From assembly GCA_965234365.1 (NCBI GenBank), contig OZ248345.1:558001-622000 (forward strand): a DNA stretch of 64,000 bases, in the 5' to 3' direction. The stretch comes from Planktophila grossartii (GTDB lineage Bacteria; Actinomycetota; Actinomycetes; Nanopelagicales; Nanopelagicaceae). The notes beneath the pieces are model-generated. The model saw nothing but the letters and a program-made list of their open reading frames with translations, ran no database searches and was not told the origin of the DNA. This document shows positions 1-7,688 of the stretch, one piece after another. Numbering within the stretch: the stretch's first letter is position 1; every line of letters begins with the position of its first letter. A program made the position numbers and the translations under genes.

Positions 1-251
1 ACGATGGAGGATGAATCAAAATCCGCCACACGATTCTTTTCGACAACCACGACCATTCCCCAGCGAGTCAGGTCAGCATCGCTTGGTGTAAATGTCTTGC
101 CCGTTCCCGTTCCCAGAAGCTTCGAAAATGAAATTCCGGTGAACTTTCGGCTACGCATGCGGTCAATTGCCATACTGAAGAAGGCGAAGGGAATACTCTT
201 GCGAGCAATAGTAAAGAAGTAAGCGACGGTGACTTTCTCGGCGCTTTCCAT
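1..251 (-). CDS. Spheroidene monooxygenase (CrtA)-like protein, N-terminal part
   Basis: This is a 5' part of a gene that runs off the left edge; 83 codons are visible and open. The reading starts MESAEKVTVAYFFTIARK and contains KLLGTGTGKTFTP followed by a Trp-Gly pair. That resembles the 'FxKLLGTGxGxxFTP' core of the CrtA-like haem monooxygenase family, which in phototrophs oxidises spheroidene and in many actinobacteria has an unknown, possibly carotenoid-related role. The start is supported by a perfect leaderless promoter six bases upstream. Only 15 bp separate its ATG from the divergent aquaporin start. Family call is from memory of the motif; substrate is unknown. Confidence 0.6.
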   Translation of the reverse strand, partial: MESAEKVTVAYFFTIARKSIPFAFFSMAIDRMRSRKFTGISFSKLLGTGTGKTFTPSDADLTRWGMVVVVEKNRVADFDSSSI

Positions 252-257
252 AGCAAA

Positions 258-263
258 AGGATA
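258..263 (-). promoter_or_regulatory. -10 element (TATCCT) of a leaderless promoter for the CrtA-like gene
   Basis: On the minus strand TATCCT is followed by exactly six bases (TTTGCT) and the ATG at 251. This is the same TANNNT-N6-start layout seen at about ten other genes in the window, so transcription probably starts on the A of the ATG. It lies inside the ribosome-binding region of the divergent aquaporin gene. Confidence 0.5.
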
Positions 264-266
264 CCC

Positions 267-932
267 ATGCTGCGCAAGAAGTTATTCGCTGAGTTTCTAG
301 GGACTGCCGTTCTTGTAGCCACCGTTGTTGGCTCAGGGATCATGGCAACTAACCTCAGCCCAGACCTTGGCATCGACCTTCTTATCAATACCGTTGCAAC
401 TGTCTTTGTTCTCTACATTCTCATTACTCTCTTAGCCCCAATCAGTGGCGCCCATTTCAATCCACTGGTCAGCGCAATCGCATACTTCCGCAAAGAGTTA
501 ACAGCAACACACGCAATTGCATTCTTCGTTGCGCAGATCCTTGGTGGCTCACTCGGAGCAATCATCGCCAACCTCATGTTCGAACATTCTGCGATTGAAC
601 CGTCGACCCATGTCAGGAACGGCTCCCACCTTCTACTCGGAGAAGTTATTGCATCCGCGGGCCTTATCTTCATCATTTTCTTGGCAGTGAAGCAGGGCAT
701 CGAAAAGAGAATCCCACGTCTTGTTGCTGCCTGGATCGGCGCCGCTTACTTCTTTACTTCATCAACCTCCTTTGCCAATCCAGCAGTAACGATTGCGCGA
801 GGCCTGACTGATTCTTTCTCAGGCATCAAATTCTCATCAGTTCCTGCATTTATCGGCGCGCAAATCGTAGGCGCAGCCGTTGGTTATGCAGGATTCAAAT
901 ACCTCACCACTCAAGCAAAGTCAGGAAAGTAA
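267..932 (+). CDS. MIP-family aquaglyceroporin, probably arsenite channel (AqpS-like)
   Basis: A 221-residue, six-helix membrane channel of the MIP (aquaporin) family. The first half-helix box reads FNPLVS instead of canonical NPA; the second reads ANPAVTIARG, with a canonical NPA. Start ATG has an AAAGG sequence six bases upstream. arsC begins at the very next base after the stop. An aquaglyceroporin directly coupled to an arsenate reductase is known from the Sinorhizobium aqpS-arsC system, where arsenite made by ArsC leaves the cell down its gradient through the channel. The arsenite role here is inferred from that pairing. No ArsR regulator or ArsB/Acr3 pump is beside it. Confidence 0.82.
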   Translation: MLRKKLFAEFLGTAVLVATVVGSGIMATNLSPDLGIDLLINTVATVFVLYILITLLAPISGAHFNPLVSAIAYFRKELTATHAIAFFVAQILGGSLGAIIANLMFEHSAIEPSTHVRNGSHLLLGEVIASAGLIFIIFLAVKQGIEKRIPRLVAAWIGAAYFFTSSTSFANPAVTIARGLTDSFSGIKFSSVPAFIGAQIVGAAVGYAGFKYLTTQAKSGK

Positions 933-1328
933 ATGAGCAAACCAACCGTTCTCTTCGTCTGTGTTCACAATGCGGGCCGCTCACAAATGGCAGCAGGCTT
1001 TATGCGCGAGCTGGGACAGGGGCGCGTGGAAGTTCTCTCTGCAGGCTCTGCTCCTAAAGATTCAATCAACCCAATAGCTGTCGAAGCAATGGCTGAAGTC
1101 GGAATCGACATCGCCAACAACACTCCCAAGGTATTAACAACTGAAGCAGTTCAAGAATCAGATGCTGTGATCACTATGGGTTGCGGCGATGTTTGTCCGT
1201 TCTACCCAGGTAAGCGTTATGAAGATTGGGTACTCGACGATCCTGCAGGACAAGGGATTGAATCTGTTCGCGTAATCCGCGATGAGATTAAGTCGCGCGT
1301 AGAAAAGCTACTTGCTGAACTTCTTTAA
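933..1328 (+). CDS. arsC: Arsenate reductase, low-molecular-weight phosphatase type
   Basis: 131 residues of the LMW-PTP fold. The N-terminus carries the CX5R loop CVHNAGRSQ, which binds the oxyanion. A second cysteine pair, MGCGDVCPFYPG, and the DDPAGQ segment match arsenate reductases of the thioredoxin- or mycothiol-coupled kind (compare Corynebacterium ArsC). It reduces arsenate to arsenite in the cytoplasm. It abuts the aquaporin gene with no spacer, so the two are one transcript and very likely one pathway. Its 3' end overlaps the convergent SulP gene by 21 bp. Whether mycothiol or thioredoxin is the reductant cannot be decided from sequence alone. Confidence 0.88.
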   Translation: MSKPTVLFVCVHNAGRSQMAAGFMRELGQGRVEVLSAGSAPKDSINPIAVEAMAEVGIDIANNTPKVLTTEAVQESDAVITMGCGDVCPFYPGKRYEDWVLDDPAGQGIESVRVIRDEIKSRVEKLLAELL

Positions 1329-2552
1329 AACTAAGTGACTAGCAACTCCAGCAATAATTCCCCAGATCAAATCGACGCCTAAAGTAACTACCGCTGTCAC
1401 CAAGAAGATCGCGATATTTGATTTGCTCGAAGAGAAGATCTCGAGCATTGTCGCTTTGTTAAAGATTCTAAAACTCGTACCAATCAAAACACCTGCAATG
1501 GCGGCAGTCGGAATCTGAGAAAAAACAGGAGCCAAGAACAGAGTAATGATTAACAAGACCAGCGCATGAATCATCGCCGCAATGCGGCTATTGGCATGAG
1601 AACGAACATTGACGCTGGTACGTGCAATCGCACCCGTAGATGGCATCCCACCAACGAAAGATGAAGCAATAGTGGCTAGCCCTTGCCCCATTAACTCTTG
1701 ATTCGGTTTGAACTCTTTATCGGCAGGAATATTTGCAAGATCATCGGCCACTCGAGCGGCAAGCAGCGCTTCGATTGCAGCAAGCAACGCGATAGAAAGC
1801 GCGGGCATCAATATCCCTGCGAAATCTATTCCCGATAATGACGGGGGAGCCCAAGTGATCACATTGCGGGGAATATCACCGATACGCGCTACATCGAAGT
1901 TAAAGGCCACAACGATGAGTGAAGTGATGGCGAGTGCCGAGAAACTAGCTGGCACATAAGGCTTGATGTGAAATCTCTCAAGAATCTTCACGATGTTGAA
2001 TTTAATGAGAAGTGTTATCGCAACAACGCTAATGGTCTGCCACTTCAATCCTGCGCTCAGTGCATCCTGCACGGTATGAATCGCCGAAATAACTGTGCGA
2101 TCGCCTTCGCCCTTAGGGACACCGAGCGCGTAAGGAAATTGCTGCAACATAATCAGTAGGGCAATACCGACGGTAAATCCTTCAACGACAGGCTCTGGCA
2201 CATGCTTAATGAACTTACCTAAGCGAAGCACCGCCATCAGAAGCAAGACTGCCGCAGCCATAATTCCTAGAACGGGAATCGCAGAAACTCCATGCTTACT
2301 AATAACCGGTATCAGCACAACAGTCATTGCACCCGTTGGTCCACTTACTTGAAAACGTGATCCACCAAGGAGGGCTGCGATGAAGCCAGCAACAATCGCA
2401 GTTGCAATTCCTGATGTTGCACTTAGGCCCGAAGTAATTCCAAAGCCAATCGCAAGGGGGAGCGCCACTATCGCGACCGTAACCCCTGCGATGACATCGG
2501 CAACAAAATCTTTCCGAGTCTGTGGAAAATCTCCGCGCTCGAAAAGTTTCAT
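1308..2552 (-). CDS. SulP-family anion transporter lacking a STAS domain
   Basis: 414 residues, almost all hydrophobic helices. The N-terminal motif after FVADVIAGVTVAIVALPLAIGF and the GSRFQVSGPTGAM segment are SulP family signatures (sulfate, bicarbonate or other anion:cation symporters and exchangers). Typical SulP proteins are about 550-600 residues with a cytosolic C-terminal STAS domain; this one stops right after the last helix (HLVLKKFSK). The start has AGGAG five bases upstream. It lies 8 bp downstream of a TetR gene in the same orientation, so the pair is an operon. The substrate is unknown; bicarbonate and sulfate are both possible. Confidence 0.82.
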   Translation of the reverse strand: MKLFERGDFPQTRKDFVADVIAGVTVAIVALPLAIGFGITSGLSATSGIATAIVAGFIAALLGGSRFQVSGPTGAMTVVLIPVISKHGVSAIPVLGIMAAAVLLLMAVLRLGKFIKHVPEPVVEGFTVGIALLIMLQQFPYALGVPKGEGDRTVISAIHTVQDALSAGLKWQTISVVAITLLIKFNIVKILERFHIKPYVPASFSALAITSLIVVAFNFDVARIGDIPRNVITWAPPSLSGIDFAGILMPALSIALLAAIEALLAARVADDLANIPADKEFKPNQELMGQGLATIASSFVGGMPSTGAIARTSVNVRSHANSRIAAMIHALVLLIITLFLAPVFSQIPTAAIAGVLIGTSFRIFNKATMLEIFSSSKSNIAIFLVTAVVTLGVDLIWGIIAGVASHLVLKKFSK

Positions 2553-2560
2553 ACTTACTC

Positions 2561-3208
2561 CTATACCTTTAAATCAGGGATCTTAGATTCAGTTAATTTA
2601 CGGGCCTTGGCTTCAGAAATACCCAACATGCTCAGCGCAATACGGACTGTCTTATCTGCATCCTCAGCCGTTGCCTTGGGGTTGTTCACCTGATTGATGA
2701 CTGCAAATGACATCACTGCATGCATATTGCGAGCAGCAGCTGTTGGATCTTCACAGACAATTACTTTTGCTTTTGCCAGAGCGGTAATTCCCGCAACCAT
2801 CTTCGCCTGCGCCAAAGGAAGAAGCTTTGCCACTACATCAAAGTAATTGACGATGGTCTCTGCATGATGCGGATGTGTCTCGCGCACTCGGACAAAGAGG
2901 CGCATCGGAAAGACCAACTGCTCTAGGGGATCGGGTGAATCCTTCACGAAGGACTCAGCCCATTGCTCCCACTCAGCGAACCCGTGCATGAGGGTTGCCT
3001 CAATGAGGGCATCTTTATCCTTGAAGTGTTTATAGACCGTGCTCACCGCTACCTGAGCATGCTCGGCAATATCTTCAATAGTGACCGCCTGCCCCTTGGC
3101 AGCTAAAACCTCTTGGGTTGAGCGAAGCAGAGCCATGCGATTCCGCATGACATAGGCGCCTTTACGCCCCAATTCAGGGGCGGTTGCCTTCTTGGGTTTT
3201 GCGGGCAT
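2561..3208 (-). CDS. TetR-family transcriptional regulator
   Basis: 215 residues. A helix-turn-helix of TetR type lies at about residues 25-70, with VTIEDIAEHAQVAVSTVYKHFKDK as the core (A..VA.STVY.HF.DK). The remainder is a helical ligand-binding domain of the TetR C-terminal type. It is first in an operon with the SulP transporter gene. The start is set by a TAGAAT-N6-ATG leaderless promoter. A cluster of four TATAAAAGA-type half-sites at 3248-3315, between this gene and the divergent secreted-protein gene, is a good candidate for its operator; that link is inference. Confidence 0.85.
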   Translation of the reverse strand: MPAKPKKATAPELGRKGAYVMRNRMALLRSTQEVLAAKGQAVTIEDIAEHAQVAVSTVYKHFKDKDALIEATLMHGFAEWEQWAESFVKDSPDPLEQLVFPMRLFVRVRETHPHHAETIVNYFDVVAKLLPLAQAKMVAGITALAKAKVIVCEDPTAAARNMHAVMSFAVINQVNNPKATAEDADKTVRIALSMLGISEAKARKLTESKIPDLKV

Positions 3209-3214
3209 ATCCCA

Positions 3215-3220
3215 ATTCTA
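3215..3220 (-). promoter_or_regulatory. -10 element (TAGAAT), leaderless promoter of the TetR gene
   Basis: Minus-strand TAGAAT, six bases (TGGGAT), then the ATG at 3208. The spacing is identical to the other leaderless starts in the window and supports the chosen start. Confidence 0.55.
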
Positions 3221-3247
3221 CGTCCGAAATTGCCCGATTTGGAGTAC

Positions 3248-3315
3248 CTCTTTTATAAACAAGGCTCAACCCTATAAAAGAGTGATAGTCCTATAAAAGA
3301 ATAGTATTCTTTTAT
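3248..3315. promoter_or_regulatory. Four-site operator: inverted TATAAAAGA repeats between TetR and a secreted-protein gene
   Basis: Four copies of a TATAAAAGA-type element occur in 68 bp. CTCTTTTATA (3248-3257) mirrors TATAAAAGAG (3273-3282). ATAAAAGAATA (3293-3303) mirrors TATTCTTTTAT (3305-3315) around a single G, a perfect 23-bp palindrome. The two forward copies start 19 bp apart. This looks like paired dimer sites for a repressor, and the adjacent TetR regulator is the obvious candidate. The elements could also overlap -10 sequences of the flanking genes. Confidence 0.6.
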
Positions 3316-3352
3316 CCATATTTCACCCCCAGGTCACGCTTATGGAGAGAAA

Positions 3353-6300
3353 ATGAAGAGTCGCACCACGCTCGCTTTGTCATTAGTTACTTTGTTCAGT
3401 TCAATTACATTTCTAGTTGTCGCTTCTGCTCCTGCAGCAAAAGCGGTTGTCTATACCTGCGCTCAAGGCGGTACGTGTGCCGTGGGGGATATAGGACCTG
3501 GCGGAGGGCGAGTGTTTTATGCGCCTGGATCAACGTTCACAATGACTGGCGCACCTTGCGCTTCAGTATGTCGATATCTTGAATCTGCCCCAATAACTGG
3601 TGCATATGCATTTGATAATGTTACGACTCATGGACTTCTAGGGCTTAATCACGATCAAGCATATGAGACAGAAACTATTGGCTCCGGATATTCAAATACA
3701 TCTAAGTTAGTTTCAATTTCTTCAAATGCAACAAATGCGGCAAATGTTGCGAAGGCATACCGTGGCTCAGCAAACTTATCGGATTGGTTTCTTCCATCAT
3801 ATTTAGAAATTATGGCCTACTGGAATTCAAGTCCTACCGATGCGACTTCTTACTACATAGCATCAAATCGCCTCGGTGGTTCTATCACTATTGTTTCTCG
3901 TGGTGGACCGTATTACGACTACAGCACGAGTGCGCGGCCGGTAATTCCAATCCGAGCATTTACTCGCGGAGCTGCACCAATCATTTCGCTATCGCAAAGT
4001 TCTTTAAGTGCGATGGCAGGCACTGCTGTCACAAGTTATTCCATTTCATCAACGGGCGGCACTGTAGGCGACTACTCAATTTCTCCAAATATTGCGATTA
4101 CTCCAGTAAATGGAATTACTTTCTCTACATCAACAGGACTTATTTCAGGAACTCCGACATCTTCCGCAACGGCCGCTAGTTACACAATTACAGCAACAAA
4201 CGGTGGTGGCACCTCAACTGCCACCTTCACAATCACTGTTGCTCTGCCCGCTCAAACTATTTCTTTCACAGATCCCGCAAACATCGCGCTTGGAAGTACT
4301 CCAACTTCATTAGTTGGGACGGCATCACCATCGGGATATACCGTTACTTTTGCATCTACGACAACAGGTGTGTGTACGGTGTCGGGTACAGCTCTTACCA
4401 TTCTGACAGCTGGAACTTGCTCAATCACTGCATCTCAAAATGGAAATCCTAGTTATTCGGCAGCCACAGATGTTGTTAAAAGCTTTAGCGTCTATTCCGG
4501 CTCTTTATCTGGAACTGCAACCTTTGGCCAAGTTCTAACCGCGAATGCGACAGCCTTTACACCGTCAAGCTATCAATGGAAGAGATCGGCAACTTCCGGT
4601 GGCATCTATACCGATATCGCTAGTGCAACCTCATCCACGTATACGTTGACTGGAGCAGACGTGGGAAACTTTGTGAAAGTTTCAATGACTTCCTCTGATG
4701 CACTTGTCGTTACAACATCTCCAACTTCTTCTGTCGGCGCACTTTCGCAGACAATCACATTTGGTGCACTGACCGGAGCAAAGTTAACGGCTAGCCCCGT
4801 CACGCTTTCTGGTGCAGCTCTGGCAACAGCCTCTTCTGGCTTAACTCCCACATATTCTTCTTCCACAATCGAAACTTGTACCGCTACATCTGCCGGCGTA
4901 ATTACTCTCAAACTTGTTGGAACGTGCACCATTGTTGCGAGCCAGGCAGGCAACAGCGGTTATGGAGCTGCGACTCCCGTTTCACAGAACTTGATTATCA
5001 GCGCAGATGTTCCGGCTGCTCCATTTATTAACTCAGTATCTACTGGCGGAGATACAACTGGTACTGCTTCAGTAAAGTTCACGCCAGGCGCTTCTAACGG
5101 AGCAACTATCGACAGTTTTACTGTGACTGCTACAAACGGTGGAACAACACTTACGCAGATGGTCTTGTCCGGCACTGGGGATAGCGCAACAGTTACAGGT
5201 TTAACTCTTGGTTTGCCTTACACAATCGCCGTAAAGGCATACAACTCAGCAGGTGCCTCTCTTGCAACAACCTATGGGTCGACTGTGACAACGGCATCAG
5301 CGCCGTACGCGGTGACAAATTTGAGAACAACTCAGAGCGCTGCAGGCAGTCTGCGAGTTAACTTCACGCCCCCAGCTTCGCTTAATGGTGGAACTGCGTT
5401 GACCTATAAATACTTCATTGTTCCGAGCGGCGGAACTTTTAGTGGCACAGAAAATTATGCAACGGCGCCAGCATCTGGCTCCACGATTACGGCGGATCCT
5501 GGATATGTATTCACGGGCCTAACTCCATCAACGGCATATGACATCAAAGTCGTTGCCAGCACAACCGGTGCGGGTTCGTCACTTGAATCTTTCACTGCAG
5601 TCGTAAGCCAAATCCCAGCGGGAGTACCTACTGCACCGCGCCTAACACTGACTCAAACTGATAGCCAAACTGTGCTTGTTCAATGGTTTGCACAATCAGA
5701 TAACGGAAGCGCACTTGTATCTCCATACTTCACAAAGAGCGTGACCGTTGACGGAGGCTCAGCAACATGCACAGGTAGTTCTTCTACGGCTGCTGGTGGT
5801 TCTTGCAGTGTTACAGGTCTTGTTGGAGGACAGGTGGTATCGGCATCTGCCTATGCAACAAACATCATTGGTAATTCTTCTACGACAACTGGAAACTCTT
5901 CTGGAGTCATTGGCACGGTGTCAGCGCCGACGTCATTGGTTGCTACCGCTGGTAACTCGCAGATCTCAATCGCCTTTAATCAGGTGACTAATGGCGACAG
6001 TGTTATTTACTACCGCTACTCAACAAATGGTGTTGATTACGTCGTGAACTCTGCGACAACATCACCGGTTGTGGTAACTGGGCTGACGAATGGAACTAGC
6101 TACACCATTTACTTGCAGGCAGTAGGAGCTACAAATGGCGCAGGACCAGCTTCTGCATCCGTTGTAGCGACTCCTATTGCTCCTGCAACAGGGCCAGCTC
6201 CTGTAGTTCTCGGCCCACCACCTTCAACATTCGTAGTTGTTGCCAATCCGAAGATTTCTCGATCAGGTACTTCATTAGTCTGTACTTCTGGAACGTACAA

Positions 6301-7168
6301 GTTCAAGAAGCAGGGCGGAAAAGAAGAAGCTTCATCGATTACGTCTCAGCTAATCAGTCTGCTCTCAAATGGAGCAGTAGTTGATTCTGAGAAGACTTTA
6401 GAATCGCAATCGACGTTTGAAGGAAAGCCTTCGTACAAGGGAACAACACTTTCTTGTGAAGTTGGTATAAAGCAAGAGGAAGTAGTGAAGACATACAGCT
6501 CACTGGATCCTGCTGGAATCGCTTCATATGAAGCGGCGATGACTGCTGCGATTTATGGAGCGAATACAACGTATTACTCAGAGCGTGATGCTGCGTATCT
6601 GAAGCGCGATGCAGGCGATACCAAAGTGTGGAAAGAGATGCTGGATAAGGCACTCCTCAAGCGTGAAGATACAAAGGTTCAGGCCGGTGTTGATTACTTG
6701 GCAAACCTTGAGAAGGCAGGAATTTCGATTCTGATTGCACTAGACAAGGCTGCACCTGCTCCAACGCCTGTCCCAGCACCTACTCCTACGCCAACTAAGT
6801 CACCTGAAGTTTCTGTAACAGGGAACGTTCAACCTGCAGCAATGAAGAAGGTGGGAACCATCTACTTCGCATCAGGAACATACTTCCTCAATGATGAATC
6901 TAAGAAGACGATTAAGGCCTTAGCTACTTCGATCTTCATGAAGTCGCCAGCAACGGTATTGAGCTATGGATTTACCGATAGCAAGGGTGGAACAGATAAC
7001 ACCGTGCTATCGCAGAACCGTGCGAAGGCAGTTGCTAAGTTGCTTCGTTCATTGTTGCCAGGTCAGAAAATTGCAACCGGTTGGTATGCATCGAGTAAGC
7101 CTGTGGCAACGGGAACAAGTAAGGCTGCACTTGCTAAGAACCGACGGGTTGAGATCTACATTAAGTAG
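3353..7168 (+). CDS. Large secreted multi-domain protein with Ig-like/FnIII repeats and C-terminal OmpA-like domain
   Basis: 1271 residues, preceded by GGAGAG. Residues 1-31 are a signal peptide ending in the AKA motif. Next is a region with WFLPSYLE resembling the Lcl/DUF1566 fold, then repeated Ser/Thr/Gly-rich beta domains from about 210 to 950: a putative Ig (He_PIG type, 'NGITFSTSTGLISGTP'), several Ig-like units with paired cysteines, and fibronectin-III-like units. After a lysine-rich stretch and a PAPTPVPAPTPTP linker, residues 1167-1271 resemble an OmpA C-terminal peptidoglycan-binding domain (YFASGTYFL, SQNRAKAV, NRRVEIYI). It is probably a cell-surface protein held to the wall. Function unknown; domain limits are approximate. 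Confidence 0.8.
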   Translation: MKSRTTLALSLVTLFSSITFLVVASAPAAKAVVYTCAQGGTCAVGDIGPGGGRVFYAPGSTFTMTGAPCASVCRYLESAPITGAYAFDNVTTHGLLGLNHDQAYETETIGSGYSNTSKLVSISSNATNAANVAKAYRGSANLSDWFLPSYLEIMAYWNSSPTDATSYYIASNRLGGSITIVSRGGPYYDYSTSARPVIPIRAFTRGAAPIISLSQSSLSAMAGTAVTSYSISSTGGTVGDYSISPNIAITPVNGITFSTSTGLISGTPTSSATAASYTITATNGGGTSTATFTITVALPAQTISFTDPANIALGSTPTSLVGTASPSGYTVTFASTTTGVCTVSGTALTILTAGTCSITASQNGNPSYSAATDVVKSFSVYSGSLSGTATFGQVLTANATAFTPSSYQWKRSATSGGIYTDIASATSSTYTLTGADVGNFVKVSMTSSDALVVTTSPTSSVGALSQTITFGALTGAKLTASPVTLSGAALATASSGLTPTYSSSTIETCTATSAGVITLKLVGTCTIVASQAGNSGYGAATPVSQNLIISADVPAAPFINSVSTGGDTTGTASVKFTPGASNGATIDSFTVTATNGGTTLTQMVLSGTGDSATVTGLTLGLPYTIAVKAYNSAGASLATTYGSTVTTASAPYAVTNLRTTQSAAGSLRVNFTPPASLNGGTALTYKYFIVPSGGTFSGTENYATAPASGSTITADPGYVFTGLTPSTAYDIKVVASTTGAGSSLESFTAVVSQIPAGVPTAPRLTLTQTDSQTVLVQWFAQSDNGSALVSPYFTKSVTVDGGSATCTGSSSTAAGGSCSVTGLVGGQVVSASAYATNIIGNSSTTTGNSSGVIGTVSAPTSLVATAGNSQISIAFNQVTNGDSVIYYRYSTNGVDYVVNSATTSPVVVTGLTNGTSYTIYLQAVGATNGAGPASASVVATPIAPATGPAPVVLGPPPSTFVVVANPKISRSGTSLVCTSGTYKFKKQGGKEEASSITSQLISLLSNGAVVDSEKTLESQSTFEGKPSYKGTTLSCEVGIKQEEVVKTYSSLDPAGIASYEAAMTAAIYGANTTYYSERDAAYLKRDAGDTKVWKEMLDKALLKREDTKVQAGVDYLANLEKAGISILIALDKAAPAPTPVPAPTPTPTKSPEVSVTGNVQPAAMKKVGTIYFASGTYFLNDESKKTIKALATSIFMKSPATVLSYGFTDSKGGTDNTVLSQNRAKAVAKLLRSLLPGQKIATGWYASSKPVATGTSKAALAKNRRVEIYIK

Positions 7169-7170
7169 AG

Positions 7171-7659
7171 CTATTCACCAACAACCATTGGCGTTGCACC
7201 TGTGCAGGCAATGAGTTCTGTATAGCTTGTTGGATAGACCGCATGAGGATGGCCAGAGGCTGCCCACACAACTTCGTAATCACTGAGGGCTTCATCGATC
7301 AAAGTGATTTCTGGTGTTGAGATCCAACCGATGGGGGATACGCCGCCGACTGAGTAGCCAGATACTTCTTTGACGTAGTTAGCATCTGCGCGACCGAGTT
7401 CAGCGATGTTGAGGTTCTTCGCAACAAGATCTGTATCAACTCTGTGGCGACCACTGGTGATAATCAGAAGTGGTTTGCCGGATGGAAGTTTGAAGATGAG
7501 TGATGATGCAATCTGACCAACTTCAATACCTAGGCCGTTAGCTGCATCGATTGCAGTGCGCGCTGTTTCTGCAAGGATATTGATTTCACCTTTGACGCCT
7601 AAAGAGTCGGCTGCCTCTTTGAAACGTTTAACTGCAGCCTTTTCGAGAATTCCATCCAT
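7171..7659 (-). CDS. YbaK/EbsC-type aminoacyl-tRNA deacylase
   Basis: 162 residues of the YbaK/aaRS-associated fold. Recognisable parts are the QIASSLIFKL strand, the conserved lysine-bearing KNL helix and the GYSVGGVSPIGW loop, which is the family hallmark GGxxP. Such proteins hydrolyse mischarged tRNAs (for example Cys- or Ala-tRNAPro) in trans. Its 3' end is 2 bp from the convergent secreted-protein gene. Its start is set by a leaderless promoter (TAAAGT-N6-ATG) that stands back to back with that of the MFS gene. Confidence 0.85.
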   Translation of the reverse strand: MDGILEKAAVKRFKEAADSLGVKGEINILAETARTAIDAANGLGIEVGQIASSLIFKLPSGKPLLIITSGRHRVDTDLVAKNLNIAELGRADANYVKEVSGYSVGGVSPIGWISTPEITLIDEALSDYEVVWAASGHPHAVYPTSYTELIACTGATPMVVGE

Positions 7660-7688
7660 ATGAGAACTTTATGAGATAGCGTCACGCT
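7660..7688. promoter_or_regulatory. 29-bp divergent leaderless promoter pair
   Basis: Only 29 bp separate the two divergent ATGs. On the minus strand TAAAGT (7666-7671) is six bases before the YbaK ATG. On the plus strand TAGCGT (7677-7682) is six bases before the MFS ATG at 7689. The two -10 elements are 5 bp apart, so each promoter's -35 region lies inside the other gene. AGCGT..ACGCT around 7678-7688 also forms a small inverted repeat. Confidence 0.55.

Noticed and set aside
4..222. 72-residue plus-strand ORF at the left edge
   Set aside because: It is the opposite strand of the CrtA-like gene, whose KLLGTGTG motif shows which strand is coding.
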